In this document: positions 25,154 to 33,836 of the stretch, in pieces | Layout: each line of letters starts with the position of its first letter | Numbering within the stretch: the first letter of the stretch is position 1 | Assembly (NCBI GenBank): GCA_002399735.1 | Contig: DHEF01000004.1 | Location: forward strand, 121,014 to 185,013 | Length of the DNA stretch: 64,000 nt | Source of the DNA: Chitinophagaceae bacterium UBA4857 | GTDB taxonomy: Bacteria; Bacteroidota; Bacteroidia; Chitinophagales; Chitinophagaceae | Direction: 5' to 3' | Program-made: the position numbers and the translations under genes | The notes under the pieces: model-generated | Databases searched by the model: none | The model's input: only the letters and a program-made list of their open reading frames with translations | Told to the model about the DNA's origin: nothing

Positions 25154-28006
25154 TTAAAATCCTTTTTTCTGTACAGGGTTTCCGTCAGTGTCCAGCTCGA
25201 TAATTTCATAACCCAGTTTTTCAAGGCCGGGTAAAATTTTGGCTTTATCACCAACCAGTAACACGTTAAACTTATCGGCAGTTAACCATTTTTTAGCCAA
25301 AGCATTAATTTCTTCTTTGGTAATGCTGCTGGTTATTTTGCTTTGTTGTTCAACATAATCACCAGGCAGGTTATAATTTAAAATGTTACCAATAAAGCCT
25401 GCTTTCTGGAAACCGGTTTCATAACGCAATGCATCACGCTGACCAATCGCACTTTTCATAAAGGCTAATTCTTCGTCGGTAATACCACCGTCAACATAAC
25501 CTTTAATTTCTTTCATCATTTCAATCATAGCACTGTCAGTAGCTTCGGCTTTAATACCGGCACTAAATTCAAAATCGCCGGTTTGTTTACCACCGGTAAA
25601 ACCACTGCGGGCGCCATAAGTCCAGGCTTTGTCTTCACGCAGGTTAAGGTTTAAGCGGCTGTTAAAGGCGCCGCCTAAAACGTAGTTCATTAAACCGGTT
25701 TTAAAGTATTCGCCGGTAGCATCATATTTTAAGTCGGTAACATAACCCACACGAAACTCTGTTTGTGCCGATTTAGGTACATCCACTAAATAAATTTTAG
25801 TTTTTTCAACACCTGGTGCTTTTGCTAATGTAGGTATGGTTACATCTCTGGCAGGCAGGTTGTTTAAAAAGCCAAGTTTAGCTAAAACATCTTCTTCTTT
25901 AATATCACCTACCACTACAACCTGTGTTCCTTTAGAGGTTAAAGCGTTATCGTAAAATTGCTGAATATCAGCCAATGTTAAGGCTGCTACCGATGTTTCG
26001 GTACCGCTTGAGCTGGTACCAAGTATATGCGTTTTGCCATAGTTTACTTTAGCAAAAACATCATCAGCAATAGAAGCTGGCTGCGATTTAGCCATTTTAA
26101 AGCCTTCCAGTACTTGTTTTTTGTTACGGTCAAAATCGTCCTGATTAAACTTCGGACGGAACATTCTTTCTTCCAGTAACTTCAACGTCGCATCAAGGTT
26201 TTTCACCTGTGATTGTACCTGGAAAACAATTTTATCGTTTGTGTTGTATGCCGATACCGAGCTGCCTAAGGTTTGCAACTGACGGCTTATTTCTTCCGAT
26301 GTAAAGTTCTTGGTATCCTCATTCATCATGGTAGTCGTTAATGAGGCTAACCCTGCTTTAGACAAATCGTTAGCTTCCAGGAAAGTACCACCGGGTATGC
26401 TGATGCTTAAGGTCACGGTTGGTATCTCCGTATTTTCGGCACCAATAATTTTAATACCGTTAGCCCAGTCTTTTGTCCAGTAAGCCGGTACTTTTACCAC
26501 CGGGTTTGGTCCGTTACCCGGAATTTTACTGCGGTCAAAATTATCTTTAGCTTTTACATATTTCAGGTTATCGTAGCCATAATCAGGTGCATTATAGTTG
26601 TCTTTATTTACTTTGTAATTGTCGTCGCCAACAATCATTTTTTCCTGACCTTTAGGTAATGCACTTACGTTAAGGCTGTGTTTGTGTTTAATGTACTTGT
26701 TATACACACGCATTACATCTTCCTTGGTAACAGCCTGGTGACGTTTTAATAACTCACCTAACATATTAGGGTTGCCGGCAAAAGTTTCAAAAGCTGCTAA
26801 TTGCGAAACTTTACCTCCCACGCTTTGTAAACCGTTAATTAATTGCGATTCGTAACCACCTTTAAACTTAGCAATGTCTTCGTCAGTTACACCACGTACT
26901 TCAAAACTATCCAATGCATTGTTTAATAAATGGAACATGCTGGCCAATGATTTACCCGGAAAAGGGACAACCTGGAACATAAACTGTCCGGATAGTTCCG
27001 ATAAACCGCTAAAAGTGCCGGCTTGCAAAGCCAATTGTTTTTTAGTTAGCTGCTGGTATAAAACCGAGTTGTTGCCTTGACCCAGTACCTGCGCCAAACA
27101 AGCTAAAGCCGCCTGGTCGGGGTGGTAGTTAGGCACGGTAGGATAAACTTGTACAAATAATGGGAAACGGGCATAGTTGTCGGTATAGCTGGCAAAACGA
27201 TGTTTATCCAGTACCGGTACCATTTTCTCCATGTTTTTTACTTCCGGCCCACGAGGTATAGTGCCAAAGTATTTACTTACCAGTTTTAACACCTCAGCAG
27301 GTTTTACATCACCGCCAATAGTTAACACCGCATTGTTTGGCCCGTACCAACGAAGGAAAAAGTTTTTAAGATCATTTACGTCTACACGATCAAGATCTTC
27401 TACATAACCAATGGTTAGCCAGGAGTAAGGGTGGCCATAAGGGTAAAAGTTTTGTGCCATTACTTCCGACATCAGACCATAAGGCACATTGTCTACACGC
27501 TGGCCTCTTTCGTTTTTAACGGTACCGCGTTGTACTTCAAATTTTTGTTGGGTAACTGCATCCAGTAAAAAGCCCATACGGTCGGCTTCTAACCAAAGCA
27601 TTTTTTCTAACTGGTTGCTGGGTACGGTTTGAAAATAGTTCGTACGATCCTGGTTGGTAGTACCATTTAGTGTACCGCCGGCTTCCGTTACAATTTTAAA
27701 ATGTTGCTCGTCGGCTACGTTATCACTTCCCTGAAACATCATGTGTTCAAAAAAGTGTGCAAAGCCCGATTTGCCAATTTCTTCACGAGCCGATCCCACG
27801 TGGTAGGTAACGTCCAAATGCACTACCGGATCGCTATGGTCCTCGTGAATAATAACAGTAAGGCCGTTTGGTAATGTATACTTTTCGTAAGGTATTACCA
27901 GTTCCTCACCTTTTTTGGTAACTTTTTCAATAAGTTTAGCCTGACTGTAGCCTGCATATCCTGTAAGGATGGCAGCGCCGGCCAACAGCAATAGTTTTTT
28001 CTTCAT
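25154..28006 (-). CDS. M16-family zinc metallopeptidase (two M16 units), exported
   Basis: A 950-aa protein with a signal peptide (residues 1-~23). The first half carries the inverted zinc motif HxxEH, HFFEH with His84, Glu87 and His88; the third ligand is probably Glu166 in VKNERGQ. The second half (from ~residue 510) repeats the fold without the zinc motif but keeps the R/Y region (AFNSRLNLNLREDKAWTYG). This is the arrangement of bacterial pitrilysin-like M16 proteins, which enclose and cut peptides. Periplasmic or envelope location follows from the signal. The full two-unit length indicates one self-contained chain. It has its own terminator and stands alone. Confidence 0.92.
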   Translation of the reverse strand: MKKKLLLLAGAAILTGYAGYSQAKLIEKVTKKGEELVIPYEKYTLPNGLTVIIHEDHSDPVVHLDVTYHVGSAREEIGKSGFAHFFEHMMFQGSDNVADEQHFKIVTEAGGTLNGTTNQDRTNYFQTVPSNQLEKMLWLEADRMGFLLDAVTQQKFEVQRGTVKNERGQRVDNVPYGLMSEVMAQNFYPYGHPYSWLTIGYVEDLDRVDVNDLKNFFLRWYGPNNAVLTIGGDVKPAEVLKLVSKYFGTIPRGPEVKNMEKMVPVLDKHRFASYTDNYARFPLFVQVYPTVPNYHPDQAALACLAQVLGQGNNSVLYQQLTKKQLALQAGTFSGLSELSGQFMFQVVPFPGKSLASMFHLLNNALDSFEVRGVTDEDIAKFKGGYESQLINGLQSVGGKVSQLAAFETFAGNPNMLGELLKRHQAVTKEDVMRVYNKYIKHKHSLNVSALPKGQEKMIVGDDNYKVNKDNYNAPDYGYDNLKYVKAKDNFDRSKIPGNGPNPVVKVPAYWTKDWANGIKIIGAENTEIPTVTLSISIPGGTFLEANDLSKAGLASLTTTMMNEDTKNFTSEEISRQLQTLGSSVSAYNTNDKIVFQVQSQVKNLDATLKLLEERMFRPKFNQDDFDRNKKQVLEGFKMAKSQPASIADDVFAKVNYGKTHILGTSSSGTETSVAALTLADIQQFYDNALTSKGTQVVVVGDIKEEDVLAKLGFLNNLPARDVTIPTLAKAPGVEKTKIYLVDVPKSAQTEFRVGYVTDLKYDATGEYFKTGLMNYVLGGAFNSRLNLNLREDKAWTYGARSGFTGGKQTGDFEFSAGIKAEATDSAMIEMMKEIKGYVDGGITDEELAFMKSAIGQRDALRYETGFQKAGFIGNILNYNLPGDYVEQQSKITSSITKEEINALAKKWLTADKFNVLLVGDKAKILPGLEKLGYEIIELDTDGNPVQKKGF

Positions 28007-28402
28007 GTTGTATTTCTTTTTTGGAAGACTACAAAGTAAGCAAATTGGCGTTTATAACAGTAACCGCTTGTCATATTCTCCGCTTTTTTAGCCGGCTTCT
28101 AATAACATTTAATCTTTTTTGTTTGGGGCTGGCATCCTCCGGTTCTTTGTTCAGCTTCAGTTCCCGCCTTCTGTAGTAGTGCAATGCCGGCACACTTTGA
28201 CCACCCTTCCATTGCAGCTACTACTGCCAGTCGGGCAGCCCTTCAACTTAAGAATTTATGATTTTGGATTTAATAATGTAGGATTTATAAAAAGAGAACA
28301 ATAAGTGCTTTCAGCTTTCCGCTTTTAGCATTCAGCTTTATGCTTTTTTTCACTTTCCGCCTTCACCATTCGTTCTTAACTTAGCACAAACCTTATGGAT
28401 AC
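28007..28402. repeat. Divergent spacer between M16 and MpaB-like genes with palindrome
   Basis: This 396-bp spacer holds an imperfect inverted pair, GTAGTAGTGCAATG (about 28164-28177) and CATTGCAGCTACTAC (about 28211-28225), a GGTTCTTTGTTCAGC-type repeat fragment, and low-complexity CAGCTTTCCGCTTTTAGC text at 28310-28350. No gene was seen; promoters for both flanking genes should lie here. Confidence 0.5.
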
Positions 28403-29170
28403 ATGCAACATAATTTTGTACAGGAAAATTCTATTGTCAGAAAAATATGGGGTAAAAGCGATACCGTGCTTTTCATATTTGCCGGTGCTGCAGCCGAGTT
28501 TGCTTTAAACAAAGCTGTTGATTGGTTGTACTTTACGGGTAAACTTCCTGCCGATCCACTTGGTCGTCTTTTTTCTACTGTTGAGTATGCCCGCAAAATT
28601 ATATTTACGCCTACCGAGCAAGCGCATACCGCTATTGACACCATGAGCAAGATACATACGGCTGTAGAAAACAGTCGTGGTGCTACCATACCCGATTGGG
28701 CCTACCGTGATGTGTTGTTTATGCTTATACATTATTCCATTGCCGCTTACGAATTGCTGGAACAAAAATTAAGCGCTGAAGAAAAAGAAGAAGTGTACAA
28801 TGTTTTTTACAGGGTGGGTACCCGTATGGGTATTAAAGAATTACCTGCTACGTACATTGAATGGTTGCCCGTTAGGGAAACACATATTATAAATGATCTG
28901 GAAAAAAGTAATTACACCGAAGACCTGTTTATGCAATACAAAAAACACTTGGGTGCTATGCGTTTCAGGGTATTGATAGAAGGTCAAAAACTGGTAGTAC
29001 CACAACGTGTAAAAACTTTATTACACTTTAACGATTTTTCGCTGCTTACACCCGTTGTTCCGGTGTATAAAATAAGTAGGTTAATGAAGATGGATTGGTT
29101 GTTGAAAAGTATATTATTGCCTTCGGCGTATAAGGATAAAATTAACAGACTGGACATACATCCAGGTTAA
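28403..29170 (+). CDS. MpaB-family (DUF2236) oxygenase-like protein
   Basis: A 255-aa soluble protein matching the oxygenase MpaB/latex-clearing-type catalytic domain (DUF2236): FIFAGAAAEFALNKAVDW, then DPLGRLFSTVEYARKIIFTP with the usual R..T..Y pattern, then the helical AHTAIDTMSKIHTAV and IPDWAYRDVLFMLIHYSIAAYE segments, where His near residues 73 and 113 are candidate haem ligands. The family includes rubber oxygenase and fungal MpaB'; bacterial versions are mostly uncharacterised haem enzymes. Length is typical of the short bacterial group. It is monocistronic. Confidence 0.78.
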   Translation: MQHNFVQENSIVRKIWGKSDTVLFIFAGAAAEFALNKAVDWLYFTGKLPADPLGRLFSTVEYARKIIFTPTEQAHTAIDTMSKIHTAVENSRGATIPDWAYRDVLFMLIHYSIAAYELLEQKLSAEEKEEVYNVFYRVGTRMGIKELPATYIEWLPVRETHIINDLEKSNYTEDLFMQYKKHLGAMRFRVLIEGQKLVVPQRVKTLLHFNDFSLLTPVVPVYKISRLMKMDWLLKSILLPSAYKDKINRLDIHPG

Positions 29171-29178
29171 AGAAATTT

Positions 29179-29280
29179 TTGTCACCTTGTTTTAACCCCG
29201 CATAGCGTGGGAGCTTGACGAAGGATAAGTAGCAAAATAAAATCTCTTAGCGGGCTTCGTCAGGCTCAGCCTGACATGTT
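29179..29280. repeat. Two dispersed repeat modules after the MpaB-like gene
   Basis: Bases 29179-29222 (TTGTCACC.TGTTTTAACC onward through CCCGCATAGCGTGGGAGC) have a near-identical inverted copy at 40218-40261. They run into a GCTTGACGAAG...CTTCGTCAGGCTCAGCC inverted pair (29212-29270) like the one at 12247-12308. The hairpin may also end transcription of the upstream gene. Confidence 0.75.
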
Positions 29281-29297
29281 CTTCTTTTCAAGTATAA

Positions 29298-29753
29298 TTA
29301 ACACCCAAGTACCTTCTCAAAACAAACACTATTGTCAACACCGGCATAATTACCATAGTTTGGAATTACTTTGTAATTATTTTTCTGGTATAGTGCAATG
29401 GCTTCGGGTTGTTTTTTGCCGGTTTCTAAAATACATTTTTTATAACCTAATTCTTTAGCCCAGTTTTCCAATTCTTTTAAAACAATTGATGCAATACCAA
29501 GCCCTCTCTTTTCGGGTAATACATACATTCTTTTTACTTCCATAACGCCGGGTTCGTATTCACGGATAGCACCAATGCCTACGGCTAAATAGCCATCGTA
29601 TATTACAATAACCGTATTAAGGCCGGCGGTTTTATTATGTTGGGCATAAAACGCATGTTCATCGCCGTCTCTAATGGCCAGGTCGTTGTCCAGTTCGGTT
29701 ACCAGTTTTTGAAAGTCGGGGTTGTCGGAGTTTGTTCGGATGATTTTGTACAT
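29298..29753 (-). CDS. GNAT-family N-acetyltransferase
   Basis: A 151-aa protein with the GNAT core: NTVIVIYDGYLAVGIGAIRE (beta 2-4), VKRMYVLPEKRGLGIASIVLKELENWA with the acetyl-CoA-binding RGLGIA segment, and KKCILETGKKQPEAIALYQKNNY with the late helix typical of the family. It transfers an acetyl group from acetyl-CoA to an unknown amine. It stands alone, with 209 bp to the next gene upstream. Confidence 0.88.
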   Translation of the reverse strand: MYKIIRTNSDNPDFQKLVTELDNDLAIRDGDEHAFYAQHNKTAGLNTVIVIYDGYLAVGIGAIREYEPGVMEVKRMYVLPEKRGLGIASIVLKELENWAKELGYKKCILETGKKQPEAIALYQKNNYKVIPNYGNYAGVDNSVCFEKVLGC

Positions 29754-29852
29754 ACTATTTTTTTAATAGCTATTTAAACTGTTGTATTTATAGGAGGTTT
29801 TTAAGCATAACACGATGATGATAAGCGAACGGAACGATGAACGGAGGCTCTC

Positions 29853-29879
29853 ATTCATTCTTTCATTGAAAGAATGAAT
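29853..29879. repeat. 27-bp near-perfect palindrome
   Basis: ATTCATTCTTTCA (29853-29865), one T, then TGAAAGAATGAAT (29867-29879): a 13-bp stem with a single-base centre. It lies in the 209-bp spacer between the creatininase-like gene and the GNAT gene, ~100 bp before the GNAT start on the - strand. It lacks a T-tract, so it is more like an operator or cruciform than a terminator. Confidence 0.7.
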
Positions 29880-29962
29880 TGCGAACAATCACTTAATTGC
29901 AACGAGTGATGATGGATGTTACTGCTGTTGGGTTCATAATAAAAATATGTCAAAAATTATAG

Positions 29963-30724
29963 TTACTCGTACATATCGTTCACATCCAACTTATCCAATT
30001 GTATTAATGTGTCTGCAATTTTTTGTGTAACTGCATTGAAAAAAACTTCGCCTTTTTCTTTGGTGGCCAGCTTGGGGTTACCAATGCCAGTGTCAGCCGA
30101 AACTTTTGACCATTGTCTTTCGGCCCAAACCCAGCCTTGGGTATAGGCTTTTATTTTATGTTTTTTTTCGGTGCCCAAACCGGCTTGGTCCAGCGGTAAA
30201 ACTAGTTCGGGTTGCAGGTGTAATAAAAGGCTGGTTTCCATTTCATCGGCATGATCGCCGGCGTTTTCAAAATAACTCCGTTTATCAGGTAATTGAAACC
30301 AATTGCAAGCCGATATAAACATGGTGGGGAATTTTAAACCCAGTTCTCTTATCATGGGTTTAAAATCGTTACCACCATGGCTGTTTAAAATAAATAGTTT
30401 ATAAATCTGTTGGTGGTTAAGGGTTGTAATAATGTCTTTTAAAATTTGTAATTGTGTGCTAGGGTTTAGGTTTATGTCCAGGGTAATATCGGCCTGGCCG
30501 GTATTAACACCAAAAGGAATAGTGGGTAAAACAATTACTTTGGCGCCTTGCTCCCATGCAAGTCTGGCCGATTCGGATGCAATATATGTGGCTTCAATAT
30601 TATCGGTGGCATAGGGTAGGTGATAGTTGTGCGCTTCGGTGGCACCCCAGGGAAGTATGGCTATATTAAATTGCGTTTCTTGAATATGTTTCCAATTCGT
30701 TTCGGCTAAAATATATGGTCTCAT
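29963..30724 (-). CDS. Creatininase-family amidohydrolase
   Basis: A 253-aa protein with the creatininase-family metal and active-site motifs: ILPWGATEAHNYHLPYATD (Glu, His and Asp ligands), FGVNTGQ, LFILNSHGGN and ENAGDHADEMETSLLLHL. The family cuts C-N bonds in cyclic or linear amides (creatinine, formamidopyrimidines such as ArfB substrates, mycofactocin precursor MftE). The exact substrate is not clear, and no riboflavin or mycofactocin genes are adjacent. It lies 31 bp after the NTF2-like gene on the same strand, so they may share a transcript. Confidence 0.87.
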   Translation of the reverse strand: MRPYILAETNWKHIQETQFNIAILPWGATEAHNYHLPYATDNIEATYIASESARLAWEQGAKVIVLPTIPFGVNTGQADITLDINLNPSTQLQILKDIITTLNHQQIYKLFILNSHGGNDFKPMIRELGLKFPTMFISACNWFQLPDKRSYFENAGDHADEMETSLLLHLQPELVLPLDQAGLGTEKKHKIKAYTQGWVWAERQWSKVSADTGIGNPKLATKEKGEVFFNAVTQKIADTLIQLDKLDVNDMYE

Positions 30725-30755
30725 ATTTTTGTTTTGTAACGGTAAACAAATTTAC

Positions 30756-31205
30756 TTAATCGTGTTGTTTTACATCGTTGTATTGCCACAATACATTAAT
30801 AACTTTCCAGGCACCGTTTAGTTTTACAATATGCATATAGTCAATCCACTCATCGGCTATTAGTTTTACTGATGCTGTTTTTTCCGATACATCTAACAGC
30901 CTGACATCTTTTTTGGGTACTACCGGAAATTTATCTCCCTTTATGTTATAACTCTCTGCCAGTAATATCATGTACTCCGTGGTGGTTTCACGTATATATT
31001 CTTTGCCTGTTGCTTTGTCTTTCCAGAATGTTCGTTTAACCATACGAGGGTGCAATGCCCGTTCCATTTGTTTTGCATTGGACACATGTTGCGACTCAAT
31101 ATAATCAAGGGCGGCTTGTTTTATGTCAAGGCTGTCTTGTGCTGTTTGTGCAGAAAGAAAATGATGGGTGAAAAGCGAAATGGTAAAGAACAGTACATAT
31201 TTCAT
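30756..31205 (-). CDS. Exported NTF2-like (lumazine-binding-like) protein
   Basis: A 149-aa protein with a signal peptide (residues 1-~19, FLSAQ). The mature part fits the SnoaL/NTF2-like cone fold of the putative lumazine-binding group: LDIKQAALDYIESQHVSNAKQMERALHP, then ETTTEYMILLAESYN, and ending in DYMHIVKLNGAWKVINVLWQY. Such proteins bind small ligands or have no known activity. It is upstream of the creatininase-like gene with a 31-bp gap. Confidence 0.78.
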   Translation of the reverse strand: MKYVLFFTISLFTHHFLSAQTAQDSLDIKQAALDYIESQHVSNAKQMERALHPRMVKRTFWKDKATGKEYIRETTTEYMILLAESYNIKGDKFPVVPKKDVRLLDVSEKTASVKLIADEWIDYMHIVKLNGAWKVINVLWQYNDVKQHD

Positions 31206-31393
31206 ATAATGAAATTTTAGGTTAATAAAGTTTAATGGAGTTGCAAGTGTACACTAAATAATCAGCATTTTTTGTACAATAAATTTTATTTAACAGCTTT
31301 CATGTTAAAAGGTAATCGGCAGGTATAAGTGTATGCTGCATTTACAAACCCCATTCCTTTTTTTACCATTGTTGAGGTGAACAAAATGGTGAG

Positions 31394-31575
31394 GTTATAA
31401 CAGCTTATAAATTACTTCTTCTATTGCTGTTTGTCTTGCGTTAGCAAAACCTTTATCGGTACCCGCTTTTTCAAACCGCATTTGTCAAAACCTTTTATCA
31501 ATCCAATATTATCAAATACAGCCCGGCCAAAAAGTGGTCGGGTTTGTTCTATGAGTGTAGTATTCTTTTTCGCCA
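31394..31575 (-). pseudogene. Possible small gene (~60 aa) with a one-base frameshift
   Basis: On the - strand an ORF starts at 31575 (MAKKNTTLIEQTRPLFGR, then AVFDNIGLIKGFDK) and then goes out of frame; the adjacent frame continues MRFEKAGTDKGFANARQTA and ends at 31394. Adding one A to the AAA at 31482-31480 joins them into ~60 plausible residues. There is no homology evidence, so this may be chance. It lies beside an attC-like palindrome and would be a third homopolymer frameshift in accessory DNA. Confidence 0.35.
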
Positions 31576-31622
31576 TTTTTTTTAGGATTTCGGAATTTGT
31601 AAAATTATCACTAGCAGGCCAT

Positions 31623-31740
31623 GGTTTGCCTTTTATGACGGCATTTGAGAGTCGTCAGCCCAAATTTAGTATATGTTTAATAGTAGTACTAAGCTAAAAT
31701 TATGCATATCAACCGTCATAATACCAAACTTATGTTAGCG
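31623..31740 (-). repeat. attC-like imperfect palindrome downstream of the AlkC/D-like gene
   Basis: GGTTTGCCTTTTATGACGG (31623-31641) pairs with CCGTCATAATACCAAAC (31713-31729) across a 71-nt loop. On the - strand the element starts with CGCTAAC (31740-31734), 8 bp after the stop of the upstream ORF, as in the 20.6-kb element. It may be a lone attC-like site outside the main small-ORF array. Confidence 0.5.
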
Positions 31741-31747
31741 ATATGTA

Positions 31748-32551
31748 CTATTTATTCAACGTTCTCAAGGCCTTTTTTGTTATATATTTTGTATCCTTTG
31801 TATTACTGATTTTTTCCCAACGTTTGCAAAGTTGCATTACAAATTCGGGTTTCGTTTTACTAGCATCATTTAACCAATTTCCTACGCTATCCTGAACGTA
31901 TTTTGCTTGGTCAGACTTTAGTGGTTCTAAAATGGATAAAGCTAATTCAGGATTTTGTTTTAGTTCTTCGATGTGTTCACACCAAACTCCACGAGGTCTT
32001 GTTGCTTCTGTTGTGAATCTTCTGATATTTTCATCTTGGTTTGTTGTCCACTTAACAAGTATTTTGATGCTTTCTACAAGGTTTTGCGTAATTTTTGGTC
32101 TTACTGCCATCCAGCAAATTTCCCTTACTCCAAAGTGTGTATCAGCTGAAAATAGTTGAATTTGTTTGAGCGTTTCCGCTATATTCAGGGTTTCATTTTT
32201 TCCGATAGCATAAGTTGCCCAACAGCGAACTAGGTCTGCATTATGATTTGACATAATTACCAAAAAATCTTCGTCCTTATTTTGTGTTGTCAATTCAAAA
32301 AGTCCAGTTCCGATAGTTTCGTTTATCGTGTTTACTGTTTGCTTTTTTAGTTGGTTTATTTTTGTCAGAATGGTTTTTAAATAACCAGTTCGTTTATTTT
32401 GTTTGAGTAAGTTTTCAAGTAAAAGTTGCTGATCAACGGCCAACCACTCAACAAGGTTAGCCGTTTCAATTTTACCAGTGTTTAGTTGATGCAAAATGTT
32501 GGTAGGAATGTCTTTTATAGAACGTGCCCCTTTTCGCTTAATATCTGTCAT
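31748..32551 (-). CDS. HEAT-repeat DNA alkylation repair-like protein (AlkC/AlkD superfamily)
   Basis: A 267-aa all-helical protein with the HEAT-like repeats of the AlkC/AlkD DNA glycosylase superfamily. Typical motifs are DLVRCWATYAIGK, HFGVREICWMAVRP, NIRRFTTEATRPRGVWC and SDQAKYVQDSVGNWLNDASK. The family removes bulky or charged alkylated bases without base flipping. This protein carries the AlkC-like TEATRPRGVWC segment. It is a stand-alone gene with an attC-like palindrome right after the stop. Confidence 0.82.
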   Translation of the reverse strand: MTDIKRKGARSIKDIPTNILHQLNTGKIETANLVEWLAVDQQLLLENLLKQNKRTGYLKTILTKINQLKKQTVNTINETIGTGLFELTTQNKDEDFLVIMSNHNADLVRCWATYAIGKNETLNIAETLKQIQLFSADTHFGVREICWMAVRPKITQNLVESIKILVKWTTNQDENIRRFTTEATRPRGVWCEHIEELKQNPELALSILEPLKSDQAKYVQDSVGNWLNDASKTKPEFVMQLCKRWEKISNTKDTKYITKKALRTLNK

Positions 32552-32676
32552 TTGTTGATTTTATATTCTTTGGGTTTAGTCAGCCTGACCACAAAAATTC
32601 AAGGCCTTGCTATAGTCAAGTGCTTATAGTAATCATTGCCAATGCAATGTTGTAGACTGCTTTTTTTGTCAGCAAA

Positions 32677-33276
32677 TTATTTTGCCGGAAAACATTGTGG
32701 GCCAATTGCCCCACCACCATATTCTAAAATAACTTTGTCAGAGTAAAGAATATATGTACAACTGTCATTGTAGTTACTTTTTAAACTGTCAGGAATTGGT
32801 TTGTCAAATATGTTATAAAAATATTTACCCATTCCGCTTCTTTGAAATCCAATAATACAGGGTTCGCCACTTTTCACAGAAATACAATTAGCTGCGTCAA
32901 GTTTTTCTTTTAATGTCTTTAAGGTTTCTTTTGTCCAATTGAGTCTTGTCAAAAGAGTGTCGGTCTTTTTGGATTTTAATTTTAAATCCCAATTGCTGTC
33001 ATAATTTCCATTGTCCATTAAATGAAAAATGAGTAGTTTGTTGTTGCCCTCAAATTCTATGTCTACCTTTTTGTTACTAGGAACAATGCTATTTACATAA
33101 GTTTTTAGATCAGCAATCTGTGTCGCATTTTGATTATAGTTATCTATTAAGTCGTGTTTTGAGTAATGTTTTCCCTCGTCAAAACTAAAAGTTGAAAACA
33201 CGTAAAAAATATATCCAAATACAAGTAACAGTCCGCTACCAATAATTACTGAAATCCATTTTAGTGTTTTATTCAT
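32677..33276 (-). CDS. Membrane-anchored uncharacterised protein
   Basis: A ~199-aa protein starting at ATG 33276 (MNKTLKWISVIIGSG). A longer frame begins at 33312, but its first residues (MCNFVAPPQHFE) are encoded by a run of nine C/G and lack the signal-anchor start, so the inner ATG is preferred. One transmembrane helix at residues ~7-28 is followed by a periplasmic domain with KHYSKHDLIDNYNQNATQI and a C-terminal SGEPCIIGFQRSGMGKYFY segment. The architecture resembles a family of unknown function common in Bacteroidota; I cannot assign a role. Confidence 0.65.
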   Translation of the reverse strand: MNKTLKWISVIIGSGLLLVFGYIFYVFSTFSFDEGKHYSKHDLIDNYNQNATQIADLKTYVNSIVPSNKKVDIEFEGNNKLLIFHLMDNGNYDSNWDLKLKSKKTDTLLTRLNWTKETLKTLKEKLDAANCISVKSGEPCIIGFQRSGMGKYFYNIFDKPIPDSLKSNYNDSCTYILYSDKVILEYGGGAIGPQCFPAK

Positions 33277-33836
33277 TTCAAAGTGTTGGGGGGGGGCGAC
33301 AAAGTTGCACACAACTCCTGTATTATACTATCACCCACAATATACAAAAACTATTACTCTTGAAAACCAACCAGTTAGCATCATACTTTTTGTATTATTA
33401 TAATGCCAATATGATATTCTACCCAATAGCATTCCAACAAACCAAGGGCTGCCGGATACGACGGGTTTAGTGCGTAAGGCAGTGAAGCACCGGAACGGAG
33501 CGGAGCCCAAAGCAGCCGTAACGGCTGCTGACCCCGATTAAGAAAAACTACGGCTCATTCTTCACCTTGTTTTTCTAAGTCGGGGGTTAGAAACCGGAGT
33601 TACTATTGTTGACAGCCCCCAATAGTATTTAGATATTAGATTTTAGTATTTAGACAATGCGGAAACCTGCATTTAGCTTTATCCCTTATGATTTCAGCTT
33701 TCCACAAACAATTGTTAGTGTAAAAAATATTGCTCCGAAAAAATATTAATGTCCGAAAACGGCCGCTAAAAATTTGCTTTCCCTTAATTTTGCGGGATTT
33801 GTTTTTTCGCTAAGGTTTTAACCCCCGTTTTTTAAA
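33277..33836. repeat. 560-bp repeat-mosaic spacer upstream of carB (copy B)
   Basis: Bases 33449-33531 and 33596-33624 match the two halves of the repeat at 23070-23185. Between them lies an extra module with a strong hairpin, CCCCGATTAAGAAAAAC (33532-33548) with GTTTTTCTAAGTCGGGG (33569-33585). A perfect 9-bp hairpin AGCAGCCGT/ACGGCTGCT is at 33511-33529. Low-complexity TTTAGATATTAG text follows. A carB promoter element is at 33785. Confidence 0.75.
33785..33792 (+). promoter_or_regulatory. Candidate -7 element for carB
   Basis: TAATTTTG fits the Bacteroidota -7 consensus TAnnTTTG, 44 bp before the carB ATG. No convincing TTTG -33 box lies ~19 bp further upstream, so the call is tentative. 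Confidence 0.4.

Noticed and set aside
31431..31697. 88-aa + strand ORF
   Set aside because: It opposes a more protein-like (though frameshifted) - strand reading and crosses an imperfect palindrome.
33277..33312. Upstream ATG of the 199-aa membrane protein
   Set aside because: The extension would put 12 polar/proline residues, partly encoded by a run of nine identical bases, ahead of a normal signal-anchor start.
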